This document shows, in pieces, positions 17,603-26,642 of a DNA stretch of 64,000 nucleotides. Made by a program: the position numbers and the translations under genes. Origin of the DNA: Solirubrobacteraceae bacterium. Lineage in GTDB: Bacteria; Actinomycetota; Thermoleophilia; Solirubrobacterales; Solirubrobacteraceae. Under the pieces are notes generated by a model. That model made no database searches, was not told the DNA's origin, and saw only the letters and a program-made list of their open reading frames with translations. The stretch covers positions 62,001 to 126,000 of the forward strand of contig JAUJOT010000006.1 of the NCBI GenBank assembly GCA_030447505.1, read 5' to 3'. Every line of letters starts with the position of its first letter. Within the stretch, counting starts at the first letter, position 1.

Positions 17603-18142
17603 GTGAAGCGCGCGCTCGTACCGGCCATCGCGACCGTCCTCGCCCTGTCGCTCGTGGGCCTGCTGGCCTACGGGCTCGTCTCACGTTCGGTCGACGACTC
17701 GATCGAGCAGTCCGTCGCCCGCGGCGAGTTCCCGCCGGCGCCGAGCAGCACCCTGCCGGTGCTCGGCGGCACGGGCACGCAGTCGATCGCCGGGCTGCGC
17801 GGCAAGGTCGTGGTGCTCAACTTCTGGGCTTCGTGGTGCAAGCCGTGCGAAGCCGAGGCGCCGCTCCTCGAGCGCACGCACAAGGCGCTTCAGAGCTCCG
17901 GCACGGGCACCGTCCTCGGCGTCACCCACCACGACTCGACGCCCGCCTCGATGAAGTTCGCCCGCGACAACGGCATCAGCTTCCCGAGCCTGCGCGACGT
18001 CGGGACGAAGCTCGCCGACCGCTACGGGACGAACAACATCCCCGAGACGTTCGTCATCGACCGCAGCGGGCGCATCGTCGACGTCTTCCGCGGCCAGATC
18101 GACCAGCGCTTCATCGACCGCGCGCTGGCGAAGGTCCGCTGA
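17603..18142 (+). CDS. ccmG: Thioredoxin-like cytochrome c maturation protein (CcmG/ResA/TlpA)
   Basis: 179-residue membrane-anchored thioredoxin-fold protein. An N-terminal helix (ALVPAIATVLALSLVGLLAYGL) is followed by a TlpA-type domain with the redox pair Cys79/Cys82 in FWASWCKPCEAEAP and the cis-Pro loop NNIPETFVID. It should act outside the membrane, reducing the apocytochrome CxxCH cysteines before haem attachment. It starts at GTG 17603, and its stop overlaps the ccmH ATG (TGATG), which supports the Ccm assignment. Confidence 0.92.
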   Translation: MKRALVPAIATVLALSLVGLLAYGLVSRSVDDSIEQSVARGEFPPAPSSTLPVLGGTGTQSIAGLRGKVVVLNFWASWCKPCEAEAPLLERTHKALQSSGTGTVLGVTHHDSTPASMKFARDNGISFPSLRDVGTKLADRYGTNNIPETFVIDRSGRIVDVFRGQIDQRFIDRALAKVR

Positions 18143-18627
18143 TGGCACGACGCGCACGTGCTCTCGCGCTCGCGGCGCTCGTGGCCGCCCTGCTCGGCCC
18201 TGCCCACGCGCCGGCCGCCGCGCCGAAGACGGACCTCGTCGACGTCGAGGACGAGGTCATGTGCGTGACGTGCAAGGTGCCGCTGAACATCGCCGAGGGC
18301 CCGCAGCCCGACAGCCAGCGGGCACTGATCCGCGACCTCATCGCGCAGGGCAGGACGAAGGCGCAGATCAAGCAGGCGCTCGTCGGCGAGTACGGCCCCG
18401 ACGTGCTCGCGCTGCCCGACGACGAGGGCTTCGGCGTCACCGCATACGCGATCCCGCTCGTGCTGGGCGCGCTCGTGATCGCGGGCCTCGCCCTGCTCGT
18501 GCCGCGCTGGCGGCGCCGCCCGGCCACGGGCATGACGAGCGCCGGCGGCCGCGACCGCGACGGGGCCGATGTCAGCGCCGCCGACGCCAGGCGCCTCGAC
18601 GAGGACCTCGCCCGCTACGACGGCTGA
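18142..18627 (+). CDS. ccmH: Cytochrome c maturation protein CcmH
   Basis: 161-residue CcmH. A signal peptide (ALALAALVAALLGPAHAPAAA) is followed by the compact helical domain with Cys41/Cys44 in EVMCVTCKVPLNIAEGPQ and the typical LIRDLIAQGRTKAQIKQALV. A membrane helix (IPLVLGALVIAGLALLVP) and a short charged tail end the protein. It reduces the apocytochrome disulfide together with CcmG and presents the protein to CcmF. The gene is coupled to ccmG by a one-base overlap. Confidence 0.93.
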   Translation: MARRARALALAALVAALLGPAHAPAAAPKTDLVDVEDEVMCVTCKVPLNIAEGPQPDSQRALIRDLIAQGRTKAQIKQALVGEYGPDVLALPDDEGFGVTAYAIPLVLGALVIAGLALLVPRWRRRPATGMTSAGGRDRDGADVSAADARRLDEDLARYDG

Positions 18628-18634
18628 TGCGAGC

Positions 18635-20269
18635 TCACATCTGCTCGGGCGCGCTCACGCCGAGCAGATCCAGTGCCCGCGCGATCGTCCGCTTCGTCGC
18701 GACGCTGAGCGCGAGCCGGAACGCCTCGACGCCGTCGCCCTGGGCTCCGACGACCTGGCAGTCGCGGTAGAAGGCCGTGAACGTCTGGGCGAGCTCGAGC
18801 GCGTAGGCGGCGATCCTGTGCGGCGCGCGCCGCTCGGTCGCCTCCGCCAGCTCGTCGGGAAACGCCAGCAGCTTCTTGACGAGCGTGCGCTCGGCGGGCT
18901 CGAGCGCGCCGTCGAAGCGCGCCGCGACGTCGAGCGCCGCCGACACCCGGGTCGCAGCGGCCTTCTTCAGGATCGAGGCGATCCGCGCGTGCGCGTACTG
19001 GACGTAGTAGACCGGGTTCTCGTTGGACTGCTCGCGCGCGAGGTCGAGGTCGAGGTCGACCATCGTGTCGTGCGAGCGCTGCAGCATGAAGAAGCGCGCC
19101 GCGTCGACGCCGATCTGATCGAGCAGCTCGTCGAGCGTCACGAAGTCGCCGCGGCGCTTGGAGATCGAGACGAGCTCGCCGCGCTCGATCAGGTTGACGA
19201 ACTGCATGATGATCAGCTCGAGCGCGCCCTTCGGCGCCCCCAGCGACTCGAACGCGGCGTGCATCCGCCCGACGTAGCCGTGGTGGTCAGCGCCCCAGAC
19301 GTCGATCAGCCGGTCGAAGCCGCGCTCGAGCTTGTTGAGGTGATAGGCGATGTCCGACGCGAAGTACGTGTGCTCGCCGCTGGAACGCTCGAGCACGCGG
19401 TCCTTGTCGTCGCCGTGCGCGCTGGTGCGCAGCCACAGCGCGCCCTCGGAGCGGTAGGTCTGGCCCCGCGACGCGAGCTCCTCGAACGCGTGGCGCACCG
19501 CCGACGGCTCGCCGGCGTGCAGCGAGCCCTCCGAGAACCAGACGTCGAACTCGACGCCGATCGCCTCCATCGACCTGCGGATCCTCTCCAGCAGGAGCTG
19601 CACCCCGCGCTCGGCGACGACGGCGACGTCGTCGCTCGCGGCGCCCGGGATCCGCTCGGCGATCTCGAGCACGTAGTCGCCCTCGTAGCCGCCCTCCGGG
19701 ACGGCCTCGCCGCGCGCGCGCGCCTGGATCGACTCGCCGAGCCGGCGCACCTGACCGCCGATGTCGTTGATGTAGAACTCGCGCGTCACGTCGTGGCCGG
19801 CGAACGCGAGCAGCCGCGCGAGCGAGTCGCCATAGGCGGCATGGCGGCCGCCGGCGGCGGTCATCGGCCCGGTCGGGTTGGCCGACACGAACTCGACGCT
19901 GACGCGCTCGGCGGGATCGGCGCTGCCGGCACCGAACGCGTCGCCGGCGGCGAGCACGTGCGCGAGCGCGTCGATGTACCACGGATCTGACAGGAAGAGG
20001 TTCAGGAAGCCGGGTCCGGCGATCTCGACACGCTCGAGCGACGGGCCCAGGCGCTGCTCGAGCTCGTCCGCAAGCCGTCCCGCCACGTCGCGCGGCGGCA
20101 CGCCGGCACGCGGTGCGAGCAACATCGCCGCGTTCGTCGCGTAGTCGCCGAAGCCGGCCTTCTTCGGGCGCTCGAGCGTCGGCGGCGCCGACGACCCGCC
20201 CGCCGAGCCGGCGACGGCTCCCGAGGCGGCGACGACCGCTTCGCGCAGATCTGACAGTGGGCCTGACAC
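18635..20269 (-). CDS. argS: Arginyl-tRNA synthetase
   Basis: 544-residue class I aminoacyl-tRNA synthetase. The N-terminal Arg-tRNA-recognition domain holds KKAGFGDYATNAAMLLA. The HIGH-equivalent region is VEFVSANPTGPMTAAGGRHA, and the KMSKS loop is replaced by SISKRRGDFV, as usual for many bacterial ArgS. The DALR anticodon-binding domain lies at the C-terminus (FYRDCQVVGA). The start is GTG 20269 (SGPLSDLREAVV). It is convergent with ccmH (7 bp apart) and follows rlmH on the same strand. Confidence 0.97.
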   Translation of the reverse strand: MSGPLSDLREAVVAASGAVAGSAGGSSAPPTLERPKKAGFGDYATNAAMLLAPRAGVPPRDVAGRLADELEQRLGPSLERVEIAGPGFLNLFLSDPWYIDALAHVLAAGDAFGAGSADPAERVSVEFVSANPTGPMTAAGGRHAAYGDSLARLLAFAGHDVTREFYINDIGGQVRRLGESIQARARGEAVPEGGYEGDYVLEIAERIPGAASDDVAVVAERGVQLLLERIRRSMEAIGVEFDVWFSEGSLHAGEPSAVRHAFEELASRGQTYRSEGALWLRTSAHGDDKDRVLERSSGEHTYFASDIAYHLNKLERGFDRLIDVWGADHHGYVGRMHAAFESLGAPKGALELIIMQFVNLIERGELVSISKRRGDFVTLDELLDQIGVDAARFFMLQRSHDTMVDLDLDLAREQSNENPVYYVQYAHARIASILKKAAATRVSAALDVAARFDGALEPAERTLVKKLLAFPDELAEATERRAPHRIAAYALELAQTFTAFYRDCQVVGAQGDGVEAFRLALSVATKRTIARALDLLGVSAPEQM

Positions 20270-20310
20270 GGCCCCAGCGTACCGGCAGGGGCTGCGCGCG
20301 ACGGCCGGCC

Positions 20311-20718
20311 TCAGTAGTGGTACGGCTCGCCCGCGAGGATCTTGTGCCCGCGGTAGAGCTGCTCGAGCAGGACGACGCGCGCGAGCTGGTGGGGCAGCGT
20401 CAGCGGGCCGAGCGAGAAGCGGTGATCGACCTCCTCGAGCTGCAGGCCCAGCGGGCCGCCGATCACGAAGCAGACGTCGAGTCCGGCCATCCGCCGCTGC
20501 CCGAGAAACCGCGCGAACGACAGCGAGTCGAACTGCTCCCCGTCGCGCGTCAGCAGCGACACGAAGGCGCGATCGGGGATCCGAGCGGCGACGCGCTCCT
20601 CCTGGCGCACCTCGATCATCTCGACGCGCGCGTGGCGCGCCAGCATCTTGAGGTAGTGCTGCACATCGTCCGCGTACGGCGGGCGCAGATGCCCGACGGC
20701 GAGGACGATCAGGCGCAC
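20311..20718 (-). CDS. rlmH: 23S rRNA (pseudouridine1915-N3)-methyltransferase RlmH
   Basis: 135-residue SPOUT-fold methyltransferase. RLIVLAVGHLRPPYADDVQHY starts the protein. The SAM-binding knot has VCFVIGGPLGLQ and FSLGPLTLPHQLARVVLLEQ, and the C-terminal YRGHKILAGEPYHY is the invariant family end. It methylates pseudouridine 1915 in helix 69 of 23S rRNA in assembled 70S ribosomes. It lies 41 bp upstream of argS on the same strand. Confidence 0.97.
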   Translation of the reverse strand: MRLIVLAVGHLRPPYADDVQHYLKMLARHARVEMIEVRQEERVAARIPDRAFVSLLTRDGEQFDSLSFARFLGQRRMAGLDVCFVIGGPLGLQLEEVDHRFSLGPLTLPHQLARVVLLEQLYRGHKILAGEPYHY

Positions 20719-20738
20719 GCTGCGATACTAGGGGCGCG

Positions 20739-21065
20739 ATGGCAGACGAAGACGAACGAGAGCGCCACATCAACATCCACTTCGCGCCGGAGGACATGGC
20801 GGGGCACTACGCGAACTTCGCGAACGTATCGTTCTCCGATTACGAGTTCACGATCACGTTCGCGCGCGTCGACCACGAGATCGACGCGGACGAGATTCCG
20901 GGCGTCGTCGTGACACGCGTCAACCTCGCGCCGAAGTTCATGGCCGAGCTCGCCGAAGCGCTCGCCGATTCGTACTCGAAGTACCGCACGCGCGAGGGCA
21001 TCAAGAACTTGCCCGAGTTCGGCGGCGGCGCTGCTGGCGCCCCACCGAGCCCGCCCGAGAGCTAG
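20739..21065 (+). CDS. DUF3467 family protein
   Basis: 108-residue protein matching DUF3467. RHINIHFAPEDMAGHYANFA begins the domain, followed by SFSDYEFTITFARVD and VVVTRVNLAPKFMAELAEAL with the conserved N-x-KFM turn. A Pro/Gly-rich tail of about 20 residues follows. Family members are small cytosolic proteins of unknown function. Its stop overlaps the stop of the convergent M48 protease gene in CTAG. It is divergent from rlmH with only 20 bp between them, so the two promoters must overlap or be very short. Confidence 0.85.
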   Translation: MADEDERERHINIHFAPEDMAGHYANFANVSFSDYEFTITFARVDHEIDADEIPGVVVTRVNLAPKFMAELAEALADSYSKYRTREGIKNLPEFGGGAAGAPPSPPES

Positions 21066-22282
21066 CCGCGCTCGCCGCGCTCGTAGGCGACGCCGATCCC
21101 GATCCGCTCGATCGTCGGCGGGTGCGTGGAGAGCAGGAACGTCTGCCAGTCCGGTGGGTCCGGGTCTGAGAGGTTGCGCAGCGCGATCTGCTTCTCAAAG
21201 GAGATGAACGGCTCGGGCTCGTCGGTGAGCGTCAGCGCGTAGGAGTCCGCGCGCGCCTCGACGTCGCGGCTGAGCTGGTTGGAGATCATCGTGATCGTCG
21301 TCGTCATCACGACGATGCCGAGCGCGAGCGCCGGCAGCGCCGCGGGCCCCGGCTCGGCGCCCGGCGTCAGGCGCCGCGTGAGCTGCGCGACGGCGAAGAG
21401 CCCGAACGGCGCCACGATCGCCAGGTACAGCAGACCGTTGGGAACGTCGCGATGGCGCACGTGCGCGAGCTCGTGCGCGACGACGAGCCGCACCTCGTCG
21501 CGCTCGAAGTTCTCCAGCAGCGTGTCGTAGAGCACGACGCGCTTCGTCTTCCCCAGGCCGGCGACGTACGCGTTGGCCGCGCTCGTGCGGCGGCTGGCGT
21601 CGACGCTGTAGACCTCGCCGACGTCGACCCCGGCACGCTCGGCGAGCTCGAGCACGTCCTCGCGCAGCTGACCGGCCGGCAGCGGGCGGAACGTGTTGAA
21701 CAGCGGGTCGAGCACGACCGGCCCGGCGTAGATGCTCAGCACGCCGAACGCGACGACGATCACCGAGCCCGGCGCCCACCACGTGCGCGGCATGCGGCGC
21801 ATGAGGCCGACCGCGGTCGCCGCCCCGAGGCCCGCGAGCAGCGCCCCGATCGCAGCGGAGATCGCCTTGTCGCGGGCGTAGCCGCTCCACGACTGCGTGA
21901 CGAGCCCGACGTCCTTGGCGCGCTCGCGCGAGACGACCTGCAGGGGCAGGACCGCGACGGTCACGGCGATCGACAGCGCTGCTCCCGCGGCCGCTCCGAC
22001 CAGCAGCGGGCGCTTGAAGGGCTCGCGCAGACGGCGCGGCGGGCGGGCCACGATCAGCGCCAGAACACCGAGCTCGACCGCCAGGACGCCGCCGTAGATC
22101 GCAAGCTGCGGGCGCCTGTAGTCGCGCGCGCGCTCGATCTGCGAGGCGCTGAAGTACGATTCGGTGCGGACGGGAGCGGGCTCGATCACTCCGGTGCGCG
22201 GCCGTAGGAGCATCACCGCCACCTCCGCGACAACGACGGCGGCGGCGATCGCCACTCCCCAGCGCACGCGCGTCCGGCCCAC
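21062..22282 (-). CDS. M48-family membrane metalloprotease (CAAX-prenyl-protease-1-like)
   Basis: 406-residue zinc protease with six or more hydrophobic helices, as in Ste24/HtpX-like enzymes. The active site is in LVVAHELAHVRHRDV (HExxH), with the third zinc ligand in RDVEARADSYAL, where the Glu lies in the second helix. LSTHPPTIERIGI is the usual C-terminal signature. Such proteases degrade or process membrane proteins; a CAAX role is not expected in bacteria. It is divergent from the metallophosphoesterase gene, 16 bp apart. Confidence 0.92.
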   Translation of the reverse strand: MGRTRVRWGVAIAAAVVVAEVAVMLLRPRTGVIEPAPVRTESYFSASQIERARDYRRPQLAIYGGVLAVELGVLALIVARPPRRLREPFKRPLLVGAAAGAALSIAVTVAVLPLQVVSRERAKDVGLVTQSWSGYARDKAISAAIGALLAGLGAATAVGLMRRMPRTWWAPGSVIVVAFGVLSIYAGPVVLDPLFNTFRPLPAGQLREDVLELAERAGVDVGEVYSVDASRRTSAANAYVAGLGKTKRVVLYDTLLENFERDEVRLVVAHELAHVRHRDVPNGLLYLAIVAPFGLFAVAQLTRRLTPGAEPGPAALPALALGIVVMTTTITMISNQLSRDVEARADSYALTLTDEPEPFISFEKQIALRNLSDPDPPDWQTFLLSTHPPTIERIGIGVAYERGERG

Positions 22283-22298
22283 GGTCTCACTCTACGAG

Positions 22299-23036
22299 AT
22301 GCAGGTCGCCATCCTCTCCGACATCCACGGCAACCGGCACGCCTTCGAAGCGGTGCTCGCCGACGCCGAGCTCGTCGGCGCCGACGAGATGTGGTGCCTC
22401 GGCGACCTCGTCGGCTACGGCGCCGAGCCTGACGCCTGCGTCGAGCTGGCGCGGCGGCATGCGGCGATCTGCCTGGCCGGAAACCACGACATGGGCGTCA
22501 CCGGCGCGATCGGGCTGGAGGAGTTCTCGACCGGCGCCGCGATCGCGGCACGCTGGACGCAGGAGACGATCAGCGACGCGAACATGCAGTTCCTGGCCGC
22601 CCTGCAGCCGGCCGGCGAGGAGGACTCGGTCGGCCTCTACCACGCCAGCCCGCGCGATCCGGTCTGGGAATACGTGCTCAGCGCGCTGCTCGCCGAGCTG
22701 TGCCTGGACTCGCAGCCCCAGCGCGTCGCGCTGATCGGCCACTCGCATGTCGCGCTGTCGTTCGTGCGCCCCGAGGGCGACGTCGCGACGGGCGAGGCGC
22801 GGCGCGATGGCGACGACCTCGACATCGGCCGCGGCACGGGCGAGTGGCTGCTCAACCCCGGCTCCGTCGGACAGCCGCGCGACGGCGATCCGCGCGCGGC
22901 GTGGATGCTGCTCGACCTCGATCGCTGGCAGGCGCGCTGGCGCCGTGTGCAGTACGACGTGGCCGGCGCGGCGGCGGCGATCCGCGCCGCCCGGCTGCCT
23001 GACTCGCTCGCCGAGCGGCTGGGGTACGGTCAGTGA
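22299..23036 (+). CDS. Metallophosphoesterase
   Basis: 245-residue calcineurin-like phosphoesterase of the YfcE/DevR-like group. Metal-binding motifs are present in order: AILSDIHGNRHAFEAV (DxH), WCLGDLVGYGAEP (GDxxGYG), LAGNHDMGV (GNHD) and IGHSHVAL (GHSH), then LLNPGSVGQPRDGDPRAAW, typical of the family end. It should hydrolyse phosphodiesters with two metal ions. Its stop overlaps the GTG of the following lipoprotein gene, and a Ser/Thr kinase gene comes next, so the three may form a small regulatory operon. Confidence 0.9.
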   Translation: MQVAILSDIHGNRHAFEAVLADAELVGADEMWCLGDLVGYGAEPDACVELARRHAAICLAGNHDMGVTGAIGLEEFSTGAAIAARWTQETISDANMQFLAALQPAGEEDSVGLYHASPRDPVWEYVLSALLAELCLDSQPQRVALIGHSHVALSFVRPEGDVATGEARRDGDDLDIGRGTGEWLLNPGSVGQPRDGDPRAAWMLLDLDRWQARWRRVQYDVAGAAAAIRAARLPDSLAERLGYGQ

Positions 23037-23593
23037 CCGTGCGCCGGACGCTCACCTACCTGCTCGCCGCCGTCCTCGGCGTCGCCGCCGCGCTGCTCGC
23101 CGCCTGCGGCTCGGGCACGAGTGCGGGGATCCCCGCCGCCAACGCGAACGATCTCAAGGACGAGATCAACGACGTGCGGCGGGCGGTCGAAGAGGGCCGC
23201 TGCTCGGAGGTCCCGGGGCAGCTCAGGCAGGTCGACGAACGCATCGACGACCTGCCGCCGTCGACCGACGACCAGCTCGTCAACAACCTGCGCGACGGCG
23301 CCGACAGGCTGCTGAGCGTCTCGCGCGAGGAGTGCGACGCGACGCCCACCGAGACGACGACGACCGAGACCGAGACCGACACGACGGAGACCTCGCCGAC
23401 GGAGACCGAGCCGACCGAGACGAGCACGGCCCCGGAGCAGACCACGACGAGCGGGACGCCGACGGCGACGACCGGCGAGCAGACGGCGCCGCAGCCGCCG
23501 CCGCCGCCTGAGCCGACGCCGGACCCCGCCCCCGTCCCGCCGCCCCCGCCGGCGGGCACGCCGGGCGGCGGCGTGCAGCCGGAGATCCCATGA
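23033..23593 (+). CDS. Putative lipoprotein with Thr/Glu- and Pro-rich tail
   Basis: 186-residue secreted protein. A signal peptide ends in a lipobox (GVAAALLAAC), giving a lipid-anchored Cys. Residues about 35-105 form a helical domain (NDLKDEINDVRRAVEEGRC and LRQVDERIDDLPPSTDDQLV). The remainder is low-complexity, first Thr/Glu repeats and then Pro-rich, typical of cell-wall spanning tails. It starts at GTG 23033 within the stop of the phosphoesterase gene. It lies 55 bp before the Ser/Thr kinase and may be its extracytoplasmic partner. No function is assigned. Confidence 0.8.
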   Translation: MTVRRTLTYLLAAVLGVAAALLAACGSGTSAGIPAANANDLKDEINDVRRAVEEGRCSEVPGQLRQVDERIDDLPPSTDDQLVNNLRDGADRLLSVSREECDATPTETTTTETETDTTETSPTETEPTETSTAPEQTTTSGTPTATTGEQTAPQPPPPPEPTPDPAPVPPPPPAGTPGGGVQPEIP

Positions 23594-23648
23594 CAGCGCG
23601 TCACCGCTCGGCCGTCGCCGGCTCGCAGCTCGAAGGCCGATCGCCGCG

Positions 23649-24860
23649 ATGAGCGCCACCGTCATCGCGGGCCGCTACGAGCTCGGAGAGCGCCTCGGCT
23701 ACGGCGGCATGTCGACCGTCCACCTGGCCGTCGACCGGCGGCTCGAGCGCCAGGTCGCCGTCAAGCTCCTGGCCGAGCACCTCGCCGACGACAGCCAGTT
23801 CGTCTCGCGCTTTCGTCGCGAGGCGCTGTCGGCCGCGCGCCTGGTGCACCCGAACATCGTGCAGGTCTTCGACTTCGGCCTCGACGAGACGAGCGGCCGG
23901 CACTACATCGTGATGGAGTACATCCACGGTCGCTCGGGCGCCGAGATCCTGCGCGAGGAGACGCGCCTCGGCGTCGGCGACGCGCTCGAGCTCGTCGACG
24001 GCGCGTGCCGCGGCCTGGCGCACGCGCACCGGATGGGCGTCGTGCACCGCGACGTCAAGCCCGGCAACATCATGCGCTCCGACGACGGCGCCGTGAAGCT
24101 CGCGGACTTCGGGATCGCCAAGGCGATGGTCGGCCAGACGTCGCAGATCACCCAGGCCGGCTCCGTGCTCGGCACCGCGGCGTACCTCGCGCCCGAGCAG
24201 GCGAGCGGCGCGGAGGTCGGCCCGCCGGCCGACCTGTACGGCCTCGGCGTCGTCACGTACCAGCTGCTCGCCGGCCGCCTGCCCTACGACGCGAGCTCGC
24301 TGACAGAGCTCGCGCTGATGCAGCAGCGCGAGTACCCGATCCGCCTCGACGAGGTGGCGCCCGAGGTGCCCGGCGCGCTCGCGCTGGCGGTCGAGAAGGC
24401 GCTCGCGCTCGCGCCCGAGGACCGCTACGCCAGCGCCGAGGAGATGCGCGGCGCGCTGCACGACGGGGCGCGCGGAATCGCCCCCGCCGGCGGCGACGCG
24501 ACTGCCGCGACGGCGATGCTCGCGGGCGACGAGCAGAGCGCGGCCACGCGCGCCGTGCCGAGCTCGCAGCGCAGCGCCCGGCGCCTGCAGCCGACCCCGG
24601 CGCCCGGCGCGGTGGCGCCGGCGCAATACGCGCCGATCCCGGAGATCCCGCCGTCGCGGCGCGACGCCCCGCCGCAGCGCGGTGGCACGGGCCGGATCCT
24701 CGCCGTCGTGCTGATCGCCGGCGTTCTGGCTGCCGCGCTCGCGTTTGCGATCGCAAACGGGCAGGGCGGCTCGTCGGTGAAGCTCTCCCCGGTCGACGGC
24801 GAGACCACGAGCGACATCGTCGAGCAGATGAACGGGCTGATCGACGACAACACGCAGTAG
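23649..24860 (+). CDS. Transmembrane serine/threonine protein kinase (PknB type)
   Basis: 403-residue Hanks-type kinase. Gly-rich loop LGYGGMSTVHLA, ATP-binding Lys39 in QVAVKLL, catalytic loop HRDVKPGNI, metal-binding KLADFGIAKA, and activation segment ending GTAAYLAPEQA are all intact. A Pro/Ala-rich juxtamembrane linker (about 275-345) leads to one helix (ILAVVLIAGVLAAALAFAIA) and a short outer tail of about 35 residues without PASTA repeats. The missing PASTA part suggests that the sensing input comes from another protein, perhaps the lipoprotein made just upstream. Confidence 0.95.
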   Translation: MSATVIAGRYELGERLGYGGMSTVHLAVDRRLERQVAVKLLAEHLADDSQFVSRFRREALSAARLVHPNIVQVFDFGLDETSGRHYIVMEYIHGRSGAEILREETRLGVGDALELVDGACRGLAHAHRMGVVHRDVKPGNIMRSDDGAVKLADFGIAKAMVGQTSQITQAGSVLGTAAYLAPEQASGAEVGPPADLYGLGVVTYQLLAGRLPYDASSLTELALMQQREYPIRLDEVAPEVPGALALAVEKALALAPEDRYASAEEMRGALHDGARGIAPAGGDATAATAMLAGDEQSAATRAVPSSQRSARRLQPTPAPGAVAPAQYAPIPEIPPSRRDAPPQRGGTGRILAVVLIAGVLAAALAFAIANGQGGSSVKLSPVDGETTSDIVEQMNGLIDDNTQ

Positions 24861-24875
24861 GGCGCGGCCGGGCGC

Positions 24876-26063
24876 TCAGGGTGCGGCGCCGGCGCGCAGC
24901 GCCGCGGCCTGCGTGGCGAGCGTGCCCGCGGCGATCGCGGCGCGCAGGCCGGCCATCAGCCGCGCGAGGTAGGCGAGGTTGTGCAGGGTCAGCAGTCGCA
25001 CGGCGGTCAGCTCTCGGTTCTTGAGCAGGTAGCGCAGGTAGCCGCGCGAGTGCCCGGCGCTACAGGCCGGGCACGGGCAGCCCTCCATGATCGGCTCGTG
25101 CGACTCCTTGTGGCGAGCAGCGGTGAGATCGACGCGCCAGCGGCCGGCGGGATCGGGCACGATCGCGACGCCGTGACGGCCCAGGCGCGTCGGCATCGCG
25201 CAGTCGAACGTGTCGACGCCGAGCTCGACGCCGCGGATCAGGTCGTCGACGTCGCCGATTCCCAGCAGGTGGCGCGGGCGGGCCTCGTCGATGCCCGAGA
25301 TCGCCCAGCCGACGACCTCGTACATCTGCGCCTTCTCACCGCCGAGCGAGCCGCCGATCGCGATCCCGCCGACGCCACGGCCGGCGACCTCCTGCGCCGA
25401 GGCGATGCGCAGATCCTCGTGCACGCCTCCCTGGACGATCCCGTAGACGAGCTGGTCCTGCGACCCGTTGGCGTCATGCCAGGCGAGGCAGCGATCGAGC
25501 CAGCGGTGGGTGCGCTGCGTCGAGCGCGCGGTGTACTCACGATCGACGTGAAACGGCGTGCACTCGTCGAAGACGAGCGCGATATCCGAGCCGAGCTTGG
25601 CCTGGACCTCCATCGAGGTCTCGGGCCCCATGAAGCGCTCGGAGCCGTCGATGTAGGAGCGAAAGCGCACTCCCTGCTCGTCGATCGCCAGCACCCGGCC
25701 GATCCGGTCCGGCCCGCTCGGCGCGCGGCCCTTGATCTCGTCGGCGACCGTTCCGTGGCCCATGCTGAAGACCTGAAAGCCGCCCGAGTCGGTGATGATC
25801 GGCCGGCGCCAGCCCATGAACTCGTGCAGGCCGTCGAAGCGGGCGATCAGGTCCGGGCCGGGCTCGAGGAACAGGTGAAACGTGTTGCCGAGCACCATGT
25901 CGTAGCCCAGCGCGGCGACCTCGCGCGGCTCGAGGCCCTTGACCGTGCCCTTCGTCGCCAGCGGCACGAACGCCGGCGTGCGGACCTCGCCGTGCGCAAC
26001 GCGAAGGACCCCGGCGCGCGCCTGCGAGCCGGGGTCCCGATGGAGGATCTGCAGGGCGCTCAT
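24876..26063 (-). CDS. tgt: tRNA-guanine transglycosylase
   Basis: 395-residue TIM-barrel enzyme that exchanges guanine 34 of GUN-anticodon tRNAs for preQ1 on the way to queuosine. Signatures are ITDSGGFQVFSMG (catalytic Asp), MEVQAKLGSDIALVFDECTP, YGIVQGGVHEDLR, GVDTFDCAMPTRLGR (nucleophile Asp region), and a zinc site CPCPAC with later histidines. The length is normal for bacterial Tgt. No queuosine-synthesis genes lie in the window. It is convergent with the kinase gene (15 bp apart). Confidence 0.96.
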   Translation of the reverse strand: MSALQILHRDPGSQARAGVLRVAHGEVRTPAFVPLATKGTVKGLEPREVAALGYDMVLGNTFHLFLEPGPDLIARFDGLHEFMGWRRPIITDSGGFQVFSMGHGTVADEIKGRAPSGPDRIGRVLAIDEQGVRFRSYIDGSERFMGPETSMEVQAKLGSDIALVFDECTPFHVDREYTARSTQRTHRWLDRCLAWHDANGSQDQLVYGIVQGGVHEDLRIASAQEVAGRGVGGIAIGGSLGGEKAQMYEVVGWAISGIDEARPRHLLGIGDVDDLIRGVELGVDTFDCAMPTRLGRHGVAIVPDPAGRWRVDLTAARHKESHEPIMEGCPCPACSAGHSRGYLRYLLKNRELTAVRLLTLHNLAYLARLMAGLRAAIAAGTLATQAAALRAGAAP

Positions 26064-26087
26064 GCGCCCCGCAGACTATGGACACTC

Positions 26088-26603
26088 CTACTCGGAGCTG
26101 GTGTGGGCCTTGTCGTCGGCGTCGGACTCGATCGTCTTCGGCGCGGCGCCGCCGACGCCGATCTGCACGCGGCGCGGCTGGGCCTGGGCGGGCTTGGGGA
26201 TGCGCACCTCGAGGACGCCGTTGTCGAACGTCGCCGTCACGGCGTCGGCGTCGATTCCCTCCGGCAGCGTGAGCGAGCGGGAGAACGCGCCGGTCGAGCG
26301 CTCGATCCGGTAGTACCCCTCGTGCTTCTCCTCGTGCTCGGTCTTACGCTCACCGGAGACGGTGAGGACGTTGTTCTCGAGCTCGATGTTGACGTCGTTC
26401 TCGGTCATGCCGGGCAGATCCGCCTTCAGGACGAAGTGCTCGCCGGTCTCGACGAGGTCCATCGCCGGCATCCAGCGACGCGCGCCCGCATTGCCGTTGC
26501 CGCCGCGGGTCGTCGGCGTGTCGAAGAAGCTCGAGAAGAGGCGGTTCATCTCCCCCTGCAGGGAGTCGATCTCACGGATCGGGTCCCAACGTACGAGTGC
26601 CAT
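26088..26603 (-). CDS. Small heat-shock protein, Hsp20/alpha-crystallin family
   Basis: 171-residue ATP-independent chaperone. The N-terminal arm MALVRWDPIREIDSLQGEMN is typical of actinobacterial Hsp20. The alpha-crystallin domain (about 48-140) contains DLVETGEHFVLKADLPGM, VNIELENNVLTVSGER and the GVLEVRIPKP strand with the oligomer-forming IP-K. A strong AGGAGG site and a near-consensus promoter precede ATG 26603. It binds unfolding proteins during heat or other stress. I found no clear HAIR or CIRCE operator. Confidence 0.95.
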   Translation of the reverse strand: MALVRWDPIREIDSLQGEMNRLFSSFFDTPTTRGGNGNAGARRWMPAMDLVETGEHFVLKADLPGMTENDVNIELENNVLTVSGERKTEHEEKHEGYYRIERSTGAFSRSLTLPEGIDADAVTATFDNGVLEVRIPKPAQAQPRRVQIGVGGAAPKTIESDADDKAHTSSE

Positions 26604-26642
26604 GTCTGACCTCCTGTGGTCCATTCGTTCTGCTTGCTCAAA

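Noticed and set aside
20822-20834. GAACGTATCGTTC, resembling an SOS box
   Set aside because: The spacer is 5 bp rather than 4, and the site lies inside the DUF3467 coding sequence.
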